Assembly: GCA_019055375.1 (NCBI GenBank)
Contig: JAHQIW010007066.1
Coordinates: 186,001 to 250,000 of the forward strand
Origin: Parelaphostrongylus tenuis
Lineage: Eukaryota; Nematoda; Chromadorea; Rhabditida; Metastrongylidae
DNA: 64,000 bases
Reading direction: 5' to 3'
The position numbers were made by a program, and so were the translations under genes. Below the pieces are notes generated by a model. It was given only the letters and a program-made list of their open reading frames with translations, did not search any database and was not told the origin of the DNA. Shown piece after piece: positions 13,361 to 23,689 of the stretch (position 1 is the first letter of the stretch; each line of letters starts with the position of its first letter).

Positions 13361-13438
13361 TTTGCACTCGGCGTTGTCTCGATCGCCACGTATGAATTGC
13401 GCTGCGCGATCGAGACGGCGCCGAGCGAGTGTGCGATG
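13361..13438. repeat. GC-rich imperfect hairpin
   Basis: The left arm has CTCGGCG then GTCTCGATCG. The right arm has CGATCGAGAC then GGCGCCGAGCGAGTG. The arms pair over about 25 bases with small bulges around a loop of about 20 bases. It stands out as GC-rich in an AT-rich surrounding. It could be a small foldback MITE or a stem-loop RNA. Confidence 0.75.
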
Positions 13439-13614
13439 AAAATATTATTATCACTACCACAGCATAGCGTAAAAAACCATCAATAAATAAAACATACTAG
13501 TCAAATTCTCAAGATTTATGCTATCGAATAATACTGAAACGTCAATAAATAATAGAAGATACTTCTTCTTTGAATACGTAAGCAGATAGGCGAAAAGTAC
13601 TGACAAACTAGTAT

Positions 13615-13775
13615 AAAAAGGCATACGAGTGTGTAGTACCAAAATGTTGCAAGAAACTCTAGATTTCATTCCAAAACGGTGAAAAATTTTTAATAAAATA
13701 ATAAAAATCGTGCACCGGCTGAGATTTGCACTGCACATGGCGGCGATAACTGATGGTCCTGAAAGGAATAATTAG
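13615..13775 (+). repeat. Dispersed repeat R3, copy 2
   Basis: Partner of 1556-1735, same orientation, directly followed by a decayed hammerhead-like relic at 13790-13850. Confidence 0.65.
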
Positions 13776-13789
13776 TAGAGGTGAGCGGT

Positions 13790-13850
13790 GGGGCATGTGG
13801 AATTGATGAGACAAGCGAGACAGCAGAAACGTACGCAAGCTATTGAGGTC
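13790..13850 (+). ncRNA. Decayed hammerhead relic
   Basis: Contains TTGATGA (first core base C to T), GACAAGCGAGACAGC in the stem II position, GAAAC, then GTACGCA where functional relatives have GTACGTA. It resembles the repeat at 46539-46585. The core and stem III changes argue against activity. Confidence 0.4.
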
Positions 13851-13859
13851 TAAAACATT

Positions 13860-15226
13860 CCATCAGAACATATTTACTTTAATCTTTTGTGTCCATCAAC
13901 GAAGTAACATTCATTAAACAACTCTGATGACAACAGTTAGTGCCGATTTTACCTTTTCCGATCATTCTGCGCCATAACTTATGGAAAGATCGCAAATTTG
14001 TGCTTAATCCTTAAAAAGATGTTGGTGTCAATGTGAAAAGCCAATTTTTTAATAACTCAAAAGGAGATTTTACAGAAGCTTAACTTGTTGAATGAAAAGT
14101 TAAATTTGTAAAGCATACCATAGGAAACTAATCCTAATTTAAAGCTTGCTTGAGGTGCCGCTGTTGGTCTGTCTTCTTCACAGTCAAGCTGACGTTTTGG
14201 TGAGTTAGCTTCTCTTAGAGCCTTAACACATCTACAAAATCAATCTGAGATAGGTTACCATATGGCTTGTTATGTTAAAACACTTCCTCTTGCCGTTTTT
14301 TTTGTCAGGATTTCAAAATTAATACAAAAAGCCTCAACGGTTTTTCTCCTATGTATTCATCACCGCGTTCTTACAGAAGAAAAAATATACTATACCTGTA
14401 CTCATGTTAGGTAGATGTCGAGAGTGCGGAAAACACCAAACTGATTGAGTGCTCTTTGCAATGGTGTTAAAGGTGAAACACTGCGAAAGATGAGAAGATC
14501 TTCATGGTCGGTATGTATCCAAACACTTTATGTATCGGGTTTGTGATCAATAGTGCTTATTTGATTGAGGAATTTGACTAAATAACTGAAGCTCGCTACG
14601 CGGATGAAGACGACAATTTGTTCAATTCTATAAGATAACATTTGACTAATTTTGTCGACGTCTGCCATCATATAACTTGCTCGGTAGATCGAACACAGTA
14701 GAATGACATCACAGCATTTAAATAATTAAAAATAAATAATATTTACTTAAGAGCGGCGTTCTTTCTTTACCTAGACAAAGAAAAAATTGAAGATTGTCAC
14801 AGATGATTTTGGTAGATTTTCATAGTTCCTGCACTTCTGGACTCAGGTGACAATATTTACGTTCATTATCTATTCTACATTATTCTACACTATTCATGCA
14901 CTTCAACAGTTCTCAGTTGCAGAGACTCGGTATTCGAAGATGCTGAAAAACTGTTTTAGTTCACATAGAAGCTGCCAGACTTTGTTGTGTATGTGGTTCA
15001 TTACAAATTCTGTTTTTGATGCGTCTAGCAGTTTAATTCACATATCATGCTCCAATTTGTTAAAAAGCTTATCAATAGAAAATCTATAAAATTCTAAGTG
15101 AAAAATATTTGTTATGTTTATGAAAAAGAGTTAGCTGGTGAATTTACTGCGAATCGACTGGCCAGGACACCAGCACGACTCAAGACTGACCGCCGCCCCG
15201 CTGAAGCGCCTTGAGGTCTTCTTCCC
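13860..15226. other. Spacer, no gene seen
   Basis: No domain or repeat is recognised up to the start of the inverted repeat at 15227. The frame at 14847-15089 has no conserved features. The part nearest the inverted repeat (15131-15226) is locally GC-rich and may belong to the PLE insertion. Confidence 0.45.
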
Positions 15227-15403
15227 TATTATTTGAGCCAACTTGTCATGTGGTCTGGTAAGGGCTCTTGTACAGCCCGATACTATATAAAGACCGAAAG
15301 ACGACGGGTTCTGCGCGGCTGACGAGTCTGTAAGGACGAAACACGAGTATCGGGCTGTACAAGAGCCCTTACCAGACCACATGACAAGTTGGCTCAAATA
15401 ATA
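15227..15403. repeat. 58-bp perfect inverted repeat around a hammerhead ribozyme
   Basis: 15227-15284 is the exact reverse complement of 15346-15403. The 61-nt spacer holds the catalytic core of hammerhead HHR1. The inner edge of the right arm is three bases before the predicted cleavage point (after 15349). The left arm is therefore a minus-strand copy that begins almost exactly at the self-cleavage site. Confidence 0.92.
15311..15357 (+). ncRNA. Hammerhead ribozyme HHR1 (type I, PLE type)
   Basis: Core CTGACGA is at 15319-15325. Stem II is GUCU/GGAC (15326-15337) capped by a GUAA tetraloop. GAAA is at 15338-15341. A two-pair stem III (A15341-U15348, C15342-G15347) has an ACGA loop. Cleavage is predicted after A15349. 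Stem I pairs 15313-15318 with 15350-15355, with one G-G mismatch that the copy at 15633 lacks. A two-pair stem III is known from ribozymes in Penelope-like elements, some of which act as dimers. Confidence 0.8.
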
Positions 15404-15760
15404 ATGAAAGGATTCATTGAAAATTGAGCGTGGTCTAAACAAAGCACTTAAAATAAAGGTATAATTATGATAAAAGTACCAGCCAATGAGCAATCGAGTG
15501 CACAACACTCTGGGTTAGGTGAAGGTTTCACTTGACATAGAGTGTAAAGCGTACGTCGTCGATGACTCTCTATAAGGAGTGTAAGGCTCCCGAGAGAACT
15601 GACTATAAAAAGATCGAAAGACGACGGGTTCTGCCTGGCTGACGAGTCTGTAAGGACGAAACACGAGTATCGGGCTGTACAAGAGCCCTTACCAGACCAT
15701 ATGACAAGTTTGCTCAAATAATAATGAAAGGATATATTGAAACCATGGATACTTACCAAA
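15347..15760 (+). mobile_element. PLE-like terminal repeat, tandem units of 320 nt
   Basis: The segment from the HHR1 cleavage point through agagcccttaccagacca, tgacaagtt and ctcaaataataatgaaagga recurs 320 nt downstream after HHR2. Between them lies cgagtgcacaacactctg, a landmark also found at 25803-25821 (cgagtgtacaacactgtctg). The spacing makes one ribozyme-to-ribozyme monomer (15350-15669). No protein is encoded here: the minus-strand frames are repeated because the DNA is repeated. Confidence 0.75.
15631..15677 (+). ncRNA. Hammerhead ribozyme HHR2 (most intact copy)
   Basis: Core CTGACGA is at 15639-15645. Stem II has a GUAA cap (15646-15657). GAAA is at 15658-15661. Stem III has two pairs with an ACGA loop, and cleavage is predicted after A15669. 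Stem I pairs GCCTGG (15633-15638) with TCGGGC (15670-15675) over six positions, with G-U wobbles. All core positions match the known CUGANGA/GAAA/GUH consensus, so activity is plausible. Confidence 0.87.
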
Positions 15761-16287
15761 GTCGGATTTGTGTAAAACGTTTTGATGTCGAGATAAGAGA
15801 AAGAAAAGTGTAACAGAGCCGCGGTAGAACTAAAACTCACCTAGTCCTTTGAGTTCAATTTGTACACTTTATGCGCTACTTCCTACCGCTAAGTGATGGA
15901 AACTATCCGGCTCAAGCAGAATAGCATCTAGGAAAATACAAGGCTGTAATAAAGTTTCATTAGTTTTTTTTTTCTTCCAATTCTGTATTTGAGAATATAG
16001 AAAGCACTCGCTTCTCATAGCTGCAAGTAATTTCCGAATTTGAAACTAAATATAAGCGCTGATCTCAATTCTTAGAGTAAGTTGTCAAGTGAATTCATTA
16101 CAGTGATTACACATGATTTCTCTACGCAGCAGTAGATGGAGCGACGCCTATGCAAAATATCGAATGCTGTGACTTTCTTGTATACTTTCAACTCCAATAG
16201 GTTGATCAAGAAGTGATTTTGGACTTGTGAACAAAGTTGAAAATGAAATCTCTTTGAAAATCATTTATAAGTCATATATGCCACGAA
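15761..16287. other. Spacer, nothing recognised
   Basis: No gene or repeat is identified between the PLE repeat and SINE family S2. Confidence 0.45.
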
Positions 16288-16660
16288 GAGCTGATGTGGC
16301 GCAGTGGTTAGAGGTGCTCTGCGTCGCACACAAGATATATAGTTCGATCACGCGCTTATGGCTCACTAACCCATTCATCCCTCTGTGGTCGATAAGTTGG
16401 TACCGGATGGGTCTCAGAGTTGTCAGGGAGGATAAGCAGCATTGACTCGATAGAGTGGGAAGGCACTGCGAGTCATTGTAAGGGCCAGATATGCATTTAA
16501 TCATCTCATAACGCAATTAAACTTTGAAGATCAATGCATTGTGCATCCCTCAGGAGTTGATCAACGCCGAGAGCTTTATCCTGTCCTTTATGTGCTACGG
16601 CATTCATGCTGAAAAAAATCCTGAAGCGACGGTCAAGTCTACACAGACAAAGTCCGAGGA
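16288..16660 (+). mobile_element. tRNA-derived SINE, family S2, near full length
   Basis: The head GATGTGGCGCAGTGGTTAGAGG resembles a tRNA A box and is followed by gttcgatcacgcg as the B-box region. The body has gtaccggatgggtctcaga, gaggataagcagc and gagtcattgtaagggccag. The tail is gagagctttatcctgtccttta. A nearly complete minus-strand copy at 40078-40458 has the same order of blocks, which fixes the element length at about 370 bp. Confidence 0.8.
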
Positions 16661-16910
16661 TCTCTAAAAATGATGGATGCGAAAACGAGTTCAACGCAAG
16701 TGCCAACATCCTCACAGCAGAAGTGGAGCCTAGTGAAATATGTATATATATATAATTCGCTCAAGTACAAGCAATATCAAAGAAATAACGCTTTATATCA
16801 GCAATTTGGTAAACAATTTCTCTCCAGTTACAGAGATCGTCGATTGCCTATTATATTACATTAGAAATGAATTCCCTGATTTCACGGGGTGTGAAAAAAT
16901 ACGCGATATG

Positions 16911-16914
<4 letters not shown>

Positions 16915-16955
<41 letters not shown>
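16915..16955. repeat. (TA)n microsatellite followed by a SINE-like head
   Basis: About 40 bases of TA. The next bases (gcagcgtagtggttacagg, 16956-16974) resemble the S2 SINE head. Confidence 0.9.
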
Positions 16956-16958
<3 letters not shown>

Positions 16959-17479
16959 GCGTAGTGGTTACAGGTGGCCTGCAATACACTTGTGGTCGTC
17001 GGGTCACTACAAAATCCTAGGTTCATCATTCTTCCATCCACCTGAGATCTGCAAAATGGTGCCGTACTTATCTTTTAAAATGTAAGAACTGATTTGATGA
17101 TGCATCAACATTTCATCGCAGGCATTATATAGGCCAGATGTATCCAACCACCTCTAGCATGTGTTTGAAGAAATCTAATAAATGGCGGGTCCTTTACAAA
17201 ATGGTTGAAGCCCAACTTTAGAGCTATATATGAAGCCAATGTATTCAAAATTCATCCCAAGTTACAGTTCAAATTGAATCTCGGATAATATAGAGCGCAT
17301 TTCACCGTTTCAAAATAAAAGCATTTTGCCATTAAATTCTATTCTATAGAAATTCATGAATCTCTAAAGACTTCTCAATTGCATTGGTACTACAAGGTTG
17401 AAGAAAAGTTTCTCAACACCTGTGAAAAATTCAAATTTTACGTCTGTTTCACACAGTATCCGTTCACAAATTTTGTTTC

Positions 17480-17880
17480 GAGTGTTTGCTCTATCAGTGC
17501 CAAACTCTACAGTAAGCAGTTGAACCGAATAATTGACATTGATCGTTTGAAAGTGTTTCAGTTGTTTCAGCAAGAAAATATCCAACCTTATATCGGAAAA
17601 AGGCTAATGAAAAGTTTGACGGATTTCACGGAGTCGAGGTCTTGTTGGACCCAGCCTACAGCTCAGATGATCCGCTGTCCGATTAAGGTCTTATCCGCTC
17701 AATGTAGCGTTTACTGCATAGAAGCCAATTCGAGACATTTGATCATATTGAAGAGGCATGTCAGAAGTTTTTTTTATTCAAAGCTCAGGAGATTCTACTT
17801 CGACCAGATCCGGGAGCATGCAGATCGTTGGCGGAAGATCGTGGATAATGATGGCCTTTATTTTGAAGGATAGCCATTGT
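17480..17880 (+). pseudogene. Mariner transposase fragment 1
   Basis: The open frame at 17379-17873 carries mariner landmarks in order: LYSKQLNRI, LFQQENIQPYIGKR (normally QQDNARPH, so the catalytic D is E here), a damaged middle without the usual YSPDLAPSD, then ADRWRKIVDNDGLYFEG as the C-terminus. Mariner elements encode a DD34D cut-and-paste transposase. The missing acidic residues and missing N-terminus show a dead, 5'-truncated copy. Confidence 0.78.
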
Positions 17881-19219
17881 TGTTCAGAGTTGAATTCATG
17901 TACAAACTTTGAACTCTCAGCAGGTGTCGAAGAACTTTCTCCTCGTCCTTATAATTCGCAAATCACTCAACGAGAAAAGCACAAGCTGAAAGCTATCTTT
18001 TCAAAACAGGTGAAGCGCCAAGTCGTCCAGGATGATCTGAAGGTTTTGGTTGTGTCCGTTGCAGACACGGTGTCAGAACGCGTTTGAACGTTATTAGATC
18101 ATTTTGAAGCATATTTTTGGAAAAAATTTTTGCGTATACCATACTGACACACACGGTAATGATGCTGCGCACTAGACGGGAAAGCGCGGTGTCGTCCTCT
18201 TGTTCAACCTATCATAACTGATCACAAGGAGCTGTTGTAGAAAGTCTAAGAGTAAAGTGGTAAGACATTTCACATCATTGCTGTTATGTTTGCTGCCATG
18301 TCGAAATCGCATTTGATCATCAAGCTTGGGATTGAAAAAGGATAAGTATAAAGAAAAACTCAAATTTGGTTTGAGGAAATTTCTGAGAGGTCCCGAACAA
18401 GCGTTCCCTTCGCTCTTTCTAGCAAGGTGCACATTTAAAAGAAAAAGTTGTGGAGTTCTTTTTTTTTTCATGTGCCATTTCTTCACAAATTCAGTCTAGC
18501 TTCAGCGGAGGAACTTTTTTTAGTACAAGATAGGAGTGGTTCACCAAAGTCTTAGAATAAGATTTTAACCCCATTCGAGACGGCGTTTACCTGTGCTGGC
18601 GAGCGAATCTTCAAAAGGCCTTTCCCGCTGTAGAGGGCTTTTCTTTAGATCTCTAAGAATTGCTCAAAATCTCCAATCATGGCGATTTCAATAAAGCACT
18701 AGGTTTTCGAAAAGGCCTCCTTATCTTCTGGCAGCAGAAATAAATTATGTTTCACACTTGGTTAGCTTCGCTTGCTTGGCTAAGGTTTGTGCATAGTTTT
18801 TCGGTGAATTTTTGGTATTGATTCGATAGCTCAGATCTCCACTATTTGCAGTTAAAATTGGCTTTTGTTACATATGCCGTTGTTAGAGCGAGAAAAAATC
18901 AGGCCTTCTATCCAGAGTACTTAGCCTGTTGACCAACTTCTAACGATTACTAATACTTATATAAGTAAAGCCTGGGTGTTAGCTACACAAACATTGAATA
19001 TTACTGAGAAAGCATTTATAAGGGTATTTTGAGCAGGAAGAACGACTACGTAATAGGAAAATTTTCTACATATCCCAGAGAAAAAAACGAAAAAACGTCT
19101 TCTTGCGAAAAGGAACTTTCTTATTGTTGTTGAGAATTTTTCAAATCTACAATCAAGTATATCGATAATCAGTCATAATTCTTTCTATTTTGACTGCCAC
19201 TTGCAGTGGTATTATGTTA
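17881..19219. other. Spacer, no gene seen
   Basis: No recognisable gene. The minus-strand frame at 18172-18486 has no domain I know. The stretch ttataagggtattttga at 19016-19032 matches the start of the 110-bp tandem unit at 12651. Confidence 0.45.
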
Positions 19220-19461
19220 TTAGTATACTCAATACCCAATGTCTGTCAACTCAAGTGGGTTCAGTGCCGATAGCGGCTGCCCCGCCATACCGTCGACGGT
19301 TGGCTGTTGGCAGACAACGCGTAATAGCGTAAATAAGAGTGCTGTGCAAAACGAGCGTCGGTAGTGCAACGGTTAGCATACACTCCCGGAAAGAGTGAGA
19401 TCTGGGTTCGAATCCCGGCTGACGCAAGTGTTTTTGCACAGTACTCCACATATTGGGTATA
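19220..19461 (+). mobile_element. tRNA-derived SINE/MITE-like element, family S1, complete copy
   Basis: Starts with atacccaatgtctgtc and ends with cacatattgggtat, so the two ends are short inverted repeats (ATACCCAAT / ATTGGGTAT). The 3' third is a complete tRNA-like cloverleaf (19355-19426). Related copies are at 1-225 (-), 21530-21615 (+, partial), 35055-35175 (-) and 40700-40811 (+). Confidence 0.75.
19355..19426 (+). tRNA. tRNA-like sequence inside S1, anticodon position GGA (pseudo-tRNA)
   Basis: 72 nt folding as a full cloverleaf. The acceptor is GCGTCGG/CTGACGC with one G-U. The D arm is GTGC/GCAT. The anticodon stem is CACTC/GAGTG with loop CCGGAAA. The T arm is CTGGG/CCCGG with loop TTCGAAT, and the discriminator is A. 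The B box GGTTCGAATCC is perfect. It lacks U33 and the long variable arm expected of a Ser tRNA, and the same unit is dispersed. I take it as the Pol III promoter part of a SINE, not a working tRNA gene. Confidence 0.6.
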
Positions 19462-19755
19462 ATCAAGAAGTCTTTTGAGATAGCTTGAGAAGTGTCCGTT
19501 TTCTTACTAAGCTCGTTTCGTAAAAGGACTTTACATATGTTCTACTAATAAAAAGAAGATGATATCCTGTTATCCTATTGTTTGAACTTCACAGCGAACT
19601 TTACTGCCGCCTACATAGTATAGCATTGACCTTGAAAAAACTTTATCGCCAAGAAAATTTCACTCTCTGTTTTTTGATATATGGTCATAACATCATGACT
19701 TGCTATAAAAATAATAAATCCAGGGGCCTTATAGGTGAAGCTAGTGAAATCTCAG

Positions 19756-19955
19756 CACCATCGCTTCTCTGCTCCCTTTCCGCCTCTCTTAACTAGGCAT
19801 TGAAGCGTCTCGTACAAACAAGTCAATCGCAAGTATTCGTTACTTTATATCAGAACTCAATGAGTATTTGAGCGCGACGACTCCAAAGATACGATTAATC
19901 TCTTTTCAAGAGTTACAATGTCTCCTTCCTAGGTAATCTCCATAATCTGCCATAA
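19756..19955 (+). pseudogene. Orphan srx terminal exons, pair 1
   Basis: 19756-19828 follows ctcag and has the invariant 73-nt length of srx exon 7. It is followed by the GC donor gcaagt. The sequence aligns with 40881-40953 (GCGTCTCGTACAAA versus GCGTCCCGTACAAA). A TAA (19790-19792) replaces the CAA of the other copy. An exon 8-like piece follows tcttttcaag at 19911 (AGTTACAATGTCTCC) and matches 41041 (CGTCACAATGTCTTC). No exons 1-6 are seen nearby. Confidence 0.65.
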
Positions 19956-19959
19956 GTAC

Positions 19960-21529
19960 GCTGAAATACTCATAACGTATATAAAGCAGTATGTTCAGGC
20001 GTGATCGATCTGGCAGAGAAGTAATTTGTTCTTGAGTTGCCTAAAGAACCTGCATTCACATTTTTTTCAAATGTCGGTAAAAGTAGCTCACTTTCGTATT
20101 GTTATCTTGTACACCTTTCATGGTGACTTCATTCTTCCCACTCAGTTAGTCATATATGCCTACTGTTAAGTGACTGAGGAGTGTGTATGGTATGCTGTGG
20201 GTATGTTTAATGAGGAAGCTCTACATTCATTCTGCTGAAGATAGACGAGATAGTGGCAACATTTCAAAGAAGAGCAAATATATTGGTCTTAAATGATTAA
20301 AGTCTTGCTCCTTGCGCATTCTAAACGAATTAACTTTTGATTTAGCTTTAGAGCTTATTAGTGAAATATTTTTGGCGAGCTGGATATAACCACGCGGTGT
20401 TTAGAGGATTTTAATGATATATGTAAACAACGTTCATCTTAGTTTTACTATCTACCGCTAAAATGCTACCACATCAAACTGTGGTGCTTTATGTTCAGTG
20501 ATACAACAATTTTCAGAATCCACTCCGATATATTTTTATGCAGTAAGGTGTTTTTAAAAATGGAGATTTGGTTAATAATTATATTGAGGGAGGGTAAGTA
20601 TTTTTTTTAAACTTTCCTCCTCTTGCTCAGTAATATAAGTCATAACTTGCTGCAAATGTATTAAAGGCTGTATCACAATAAATATAATTGGACGTTTTCC
20701 ACGTAATCTCCATAATCTACCATTGCCAGGTGTGTTAAGGTAATTGGATTATGACGTGCGAGGTAAACAACCCAGTTTATTGGAAACATAATTTGCTGTG
20801 AACCGTGTGCAGGACAACCTTTTTTAGGTCGTTTCTCTTATTGATAGTGGATTACGACGGTCTCTCAGCACTGCCATTAGAGAGCTTTTTTTTTTCAAAG
20901 TCACCATCAACTGAGTTTCAGTTATCCGTAGAGTTTTCCAAATTACTTTATGTAGTTTTCAGAACATTTACATTTCTCACTAAATCATTGAAAAGACACA
21001 GCGAAATGCTATAAAGATTTCAGAGTAAGGCCCAGTGAAAATTGTTAACATTCCGCGACATATATCAGTTAAAGCCAGTGTGAGCGACTTTTTTGTTTTG
21101 CGTGCTATTTGAAGACGAATATATCATTGTGTCTGAAAGGTTGCCAATTCATGAGTGGTAATTCCGTATGCAAAGCTGATTGCAAATATGCATCGTTCAA
21201 TTTTATTGACGGCCGAAACGGGCTTGGTCTTCGAGACTGAAATCATCACTTTCAAATCGTTGTACCACTTTTGGCGACAGTCACATGACTCACAGCTTCT
21301 TCACTTTCGGCACCACAGATCTACTTCGCAGCATCCCCTGTCAAAAGTTCTCGCTTCCACCAATGGCGTATCAAGACTCGCTATTCAATTTTGTCCGTAA
21401 TCATTATTTCATATAGAATGGGTAAATCAAAATTTGGCATATTATAACAAGCGATGCCGTGAGACTTTCATATGGAAATATTCCTGAGCTACTTCTATGG
21501 ATTTAGAATAAGCGATACTGTGTGAAACA
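19960..21529. other. Spacer, no gene seen
   Basis: Nothing is recognised. The phrase aggtaatctccataatctgcca at 19931 recurs nearly unchanged at 20702-20720 (cgtaatctccataatctacca), a small local duplication. Confidence 0.45.
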
Positions 21530-21615
21530 AGCTTTAGCACATACTCCCGGAAAGAGTAGGATCTGAGTTCAAATCCCGGCTGACGCAAACGTTTTTTGCA
21601 CACCACTCTACATCA
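21530..21615 (+). repeat. Fragment of S1 (tRNA-like 3' half)
   Basis: actcccggaaagagtagg, gttcaaatcccggctgacgc and ttttttgcaca match 19381-19440. The 5' half is absent. Confidence 0.75.
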
Positions 21616-22204
21616 TCATTGAATCTGTTTAATTAAATGCCTAATTCATTAGAAACGATATTTTCTGAGGTTCTCATAGAAGCCGCAAACAAAATCAACA
21701 GGCAAGTTACTCACAGAAAACTCTTCAATGAGGAGCATCAGTCAAACACTGTGTAAGAGTAAATTGTAAAATCAGGAATGTTTTTAGCTGAACATCTCAT
21801 AAGTAATCGCATTAAATCTGTTACGATGATGTACTCCATTGATTTCAAGAACTTTGATTTATCATGACGCAGTTTTACCCACAAACCGTAATCAAATGGA
21901 AATCCAGTGAATCTGAGCAAACAATGGAAGAATCACCCAGACCACGATGGTGGGCCTCAATGTACCATTGGAGTTTGTTTTCTGTCATTTTCGATTCGAG
22001 AACATTTGAGAATAATGAAACATTGTTCGTTCTTTCTAAAGGTTGACAGTTGTAAATAAATATTAGGATTGAGATGAAACTTTGAGAAATCTATCCGTAT
22101 CAGTACAACATTGGTCACATGTCTCAGTCATAGGTATGTCACAATCTTAACTACAAAATTACTGCATTGTTGTATTAGGTCCTCAATTAAGATTCCGAAC
22201 TTAG

Positions 22205-22745
22205 ATCGAAATTCAGAAGTTTATTTCCTCAAGTAATCAAAAGTAACAAATAACATTAATCGAAGTATTCTCCGTCTGACTGGATGCAGTTCTGCCAGCG
22301 CTCCGGCAACAAATCAATTCCGCGCTCATAAAACTCATTGTTCTTTGATGCAAACCAACCAGCCAATTCTCGACGCAAATGATTGATCTATGGAAACTTC
22401 TACTTGTCTAACCAGTATTCCAATGATCTGTAGATAGACGGAGACGATCTGGCGAATACGGTGGATGATCCAAGTGCTTCCTGCCCAAATCGGTCAACTT
22501 CTTCCTTGTTTTCTTGGCAACGTGTGGCTTTACATTGTCTTGAAGCAAAATAACTTGGCGACGGCGGTGGCGTGGAATTGCTTGATTGCAATGGTCCAGT
22601 TGCTGACAATATCGCTCAGCGTTGATGGTCGGAATGGCTTGCAACAAGTCCCAATGAAGCGCCCACTTCGGTCCCAGAAAATGATCAATATTGCTTTTGG
22701 CGCAAATCGATTTGATCTCGGTGTTGGTGTTCTTTGCTGACCTTG
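22205..22745 (-). pseudogene. Mariner transposase fragment 2
   Basis: Reading the minus strand from right to left: AILIIFWDRSGRFIG, a frameshift near 22645, then INAERYCQQLDHC, ILLQDNVKPHVAKK (the QDN-PH motif with a catalytic D) and HPPYSPDRL. A stop follows near 22408. Further pieces of the C-terminus (ELICCRSAG...SQTENTS) lie at 22260-22330, ending close to CYLL. It is closer to its family than the copies at 17.5 and 45.5 kb but has frameshifts and no N-terminus. Confidence 0.8.
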
Positions 22746-22749
22746 TGAC

Positions 22750-23466
22750 ACTCGCAAAGCAGTAGGTTGCAAATGACTTTCCGTGACGGCTCCATTGTTG
22801 GACAAGTATGTGCAGAGATATGCCAAACGATGCACAAAAAAATTCTGCACAAAGTAGGTAGAAGAATAATTTGTTTTTGTGGAAACATTTCTATTTTCTG
22901 GATAAAGTTTGGAAACTTAGTTGGAGACCTAATAATAAATGTGTGAAACTCATAAAGTTTTTTGCTGGCGGCATGTGTTATTGAGCTATAAATTGACATT
23001 CCACACAAGTCGGTAGAATAGTTCGTTACATATTAGAGCATTCTGCTGTGAAGGAACATTTTATTACGCCTAATGTCGCTCAACGTACATAAACCTTTTT
23101 CCCTCCAGAATTGATCAGATTGCAAACTGCTGAAAGAAATAGTTTTAGATTTCTTTACCGCCTCTTCTGTTTTCATGGTGGAAAAGGATTGCATGGAAGA
23201 GCACTTCGGTGTTGGCCAACTTATGGTAGGCTGCATAAAATTCCCTGATTATGCCGATATACAATTGAGTGTTGCATGATTCGCACTGATGGGTGTGTTA
23301 CCGATTGATCGCCCTCGATACAATTATATAAAGCTCCCCATCAACTGATCTCATCACCTGACTGAATACCTGAGAATATAAGAGTAGAGCCTGCCGGTTG
23401 CTTTTGTGTTGTTTAGCGCTTTTGAAATGTTTTCGAGATGTTAGCAGTAGAAATCTACGCATTTTC
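22750..23466. other. Spacer upstream of srx copy B
   Basis: No recognised gene. The minus-strand frames at 22685-23236 are without known domains. Any promoter of copy B would be at the right end. Confidence 0.4.
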
Positions 23467-23689
23467 TAGGTGCAGCTTACAAGAACTCCGTTCTACACTC
23501 ACATGGAGCGCATTGCGGTGTCCGTGATCACAGGCGTGGTGAGCTTTGTTCGTTCTTACTCTTTTATGACGCAAGAAAATCAACAATCATTTTTGACATA
23601 CCTTTCTTTTCGACTGTTTTTGAGAGCTCGTTTATACAATATATAACTGATGGCATATTTAAAGGCCTTCATGATGTCTACTATGGCAT

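Noticed and set aside
15131..15840. Two long minus-strand frames with an identical stretch (WSGKGSCTARYSCFVLTDSS)
   Set aside because: They are the antisense of the tandem hammerhead repeat. The shared peptide comes from repeated DNA, not from a protein family.
19355..19426. Functional tRNA-Ser (GGA)
   Set aside because: Lacks U33 and the long variable arm of Ser tRNAs, and the same unit is repeated within a dispersed element.
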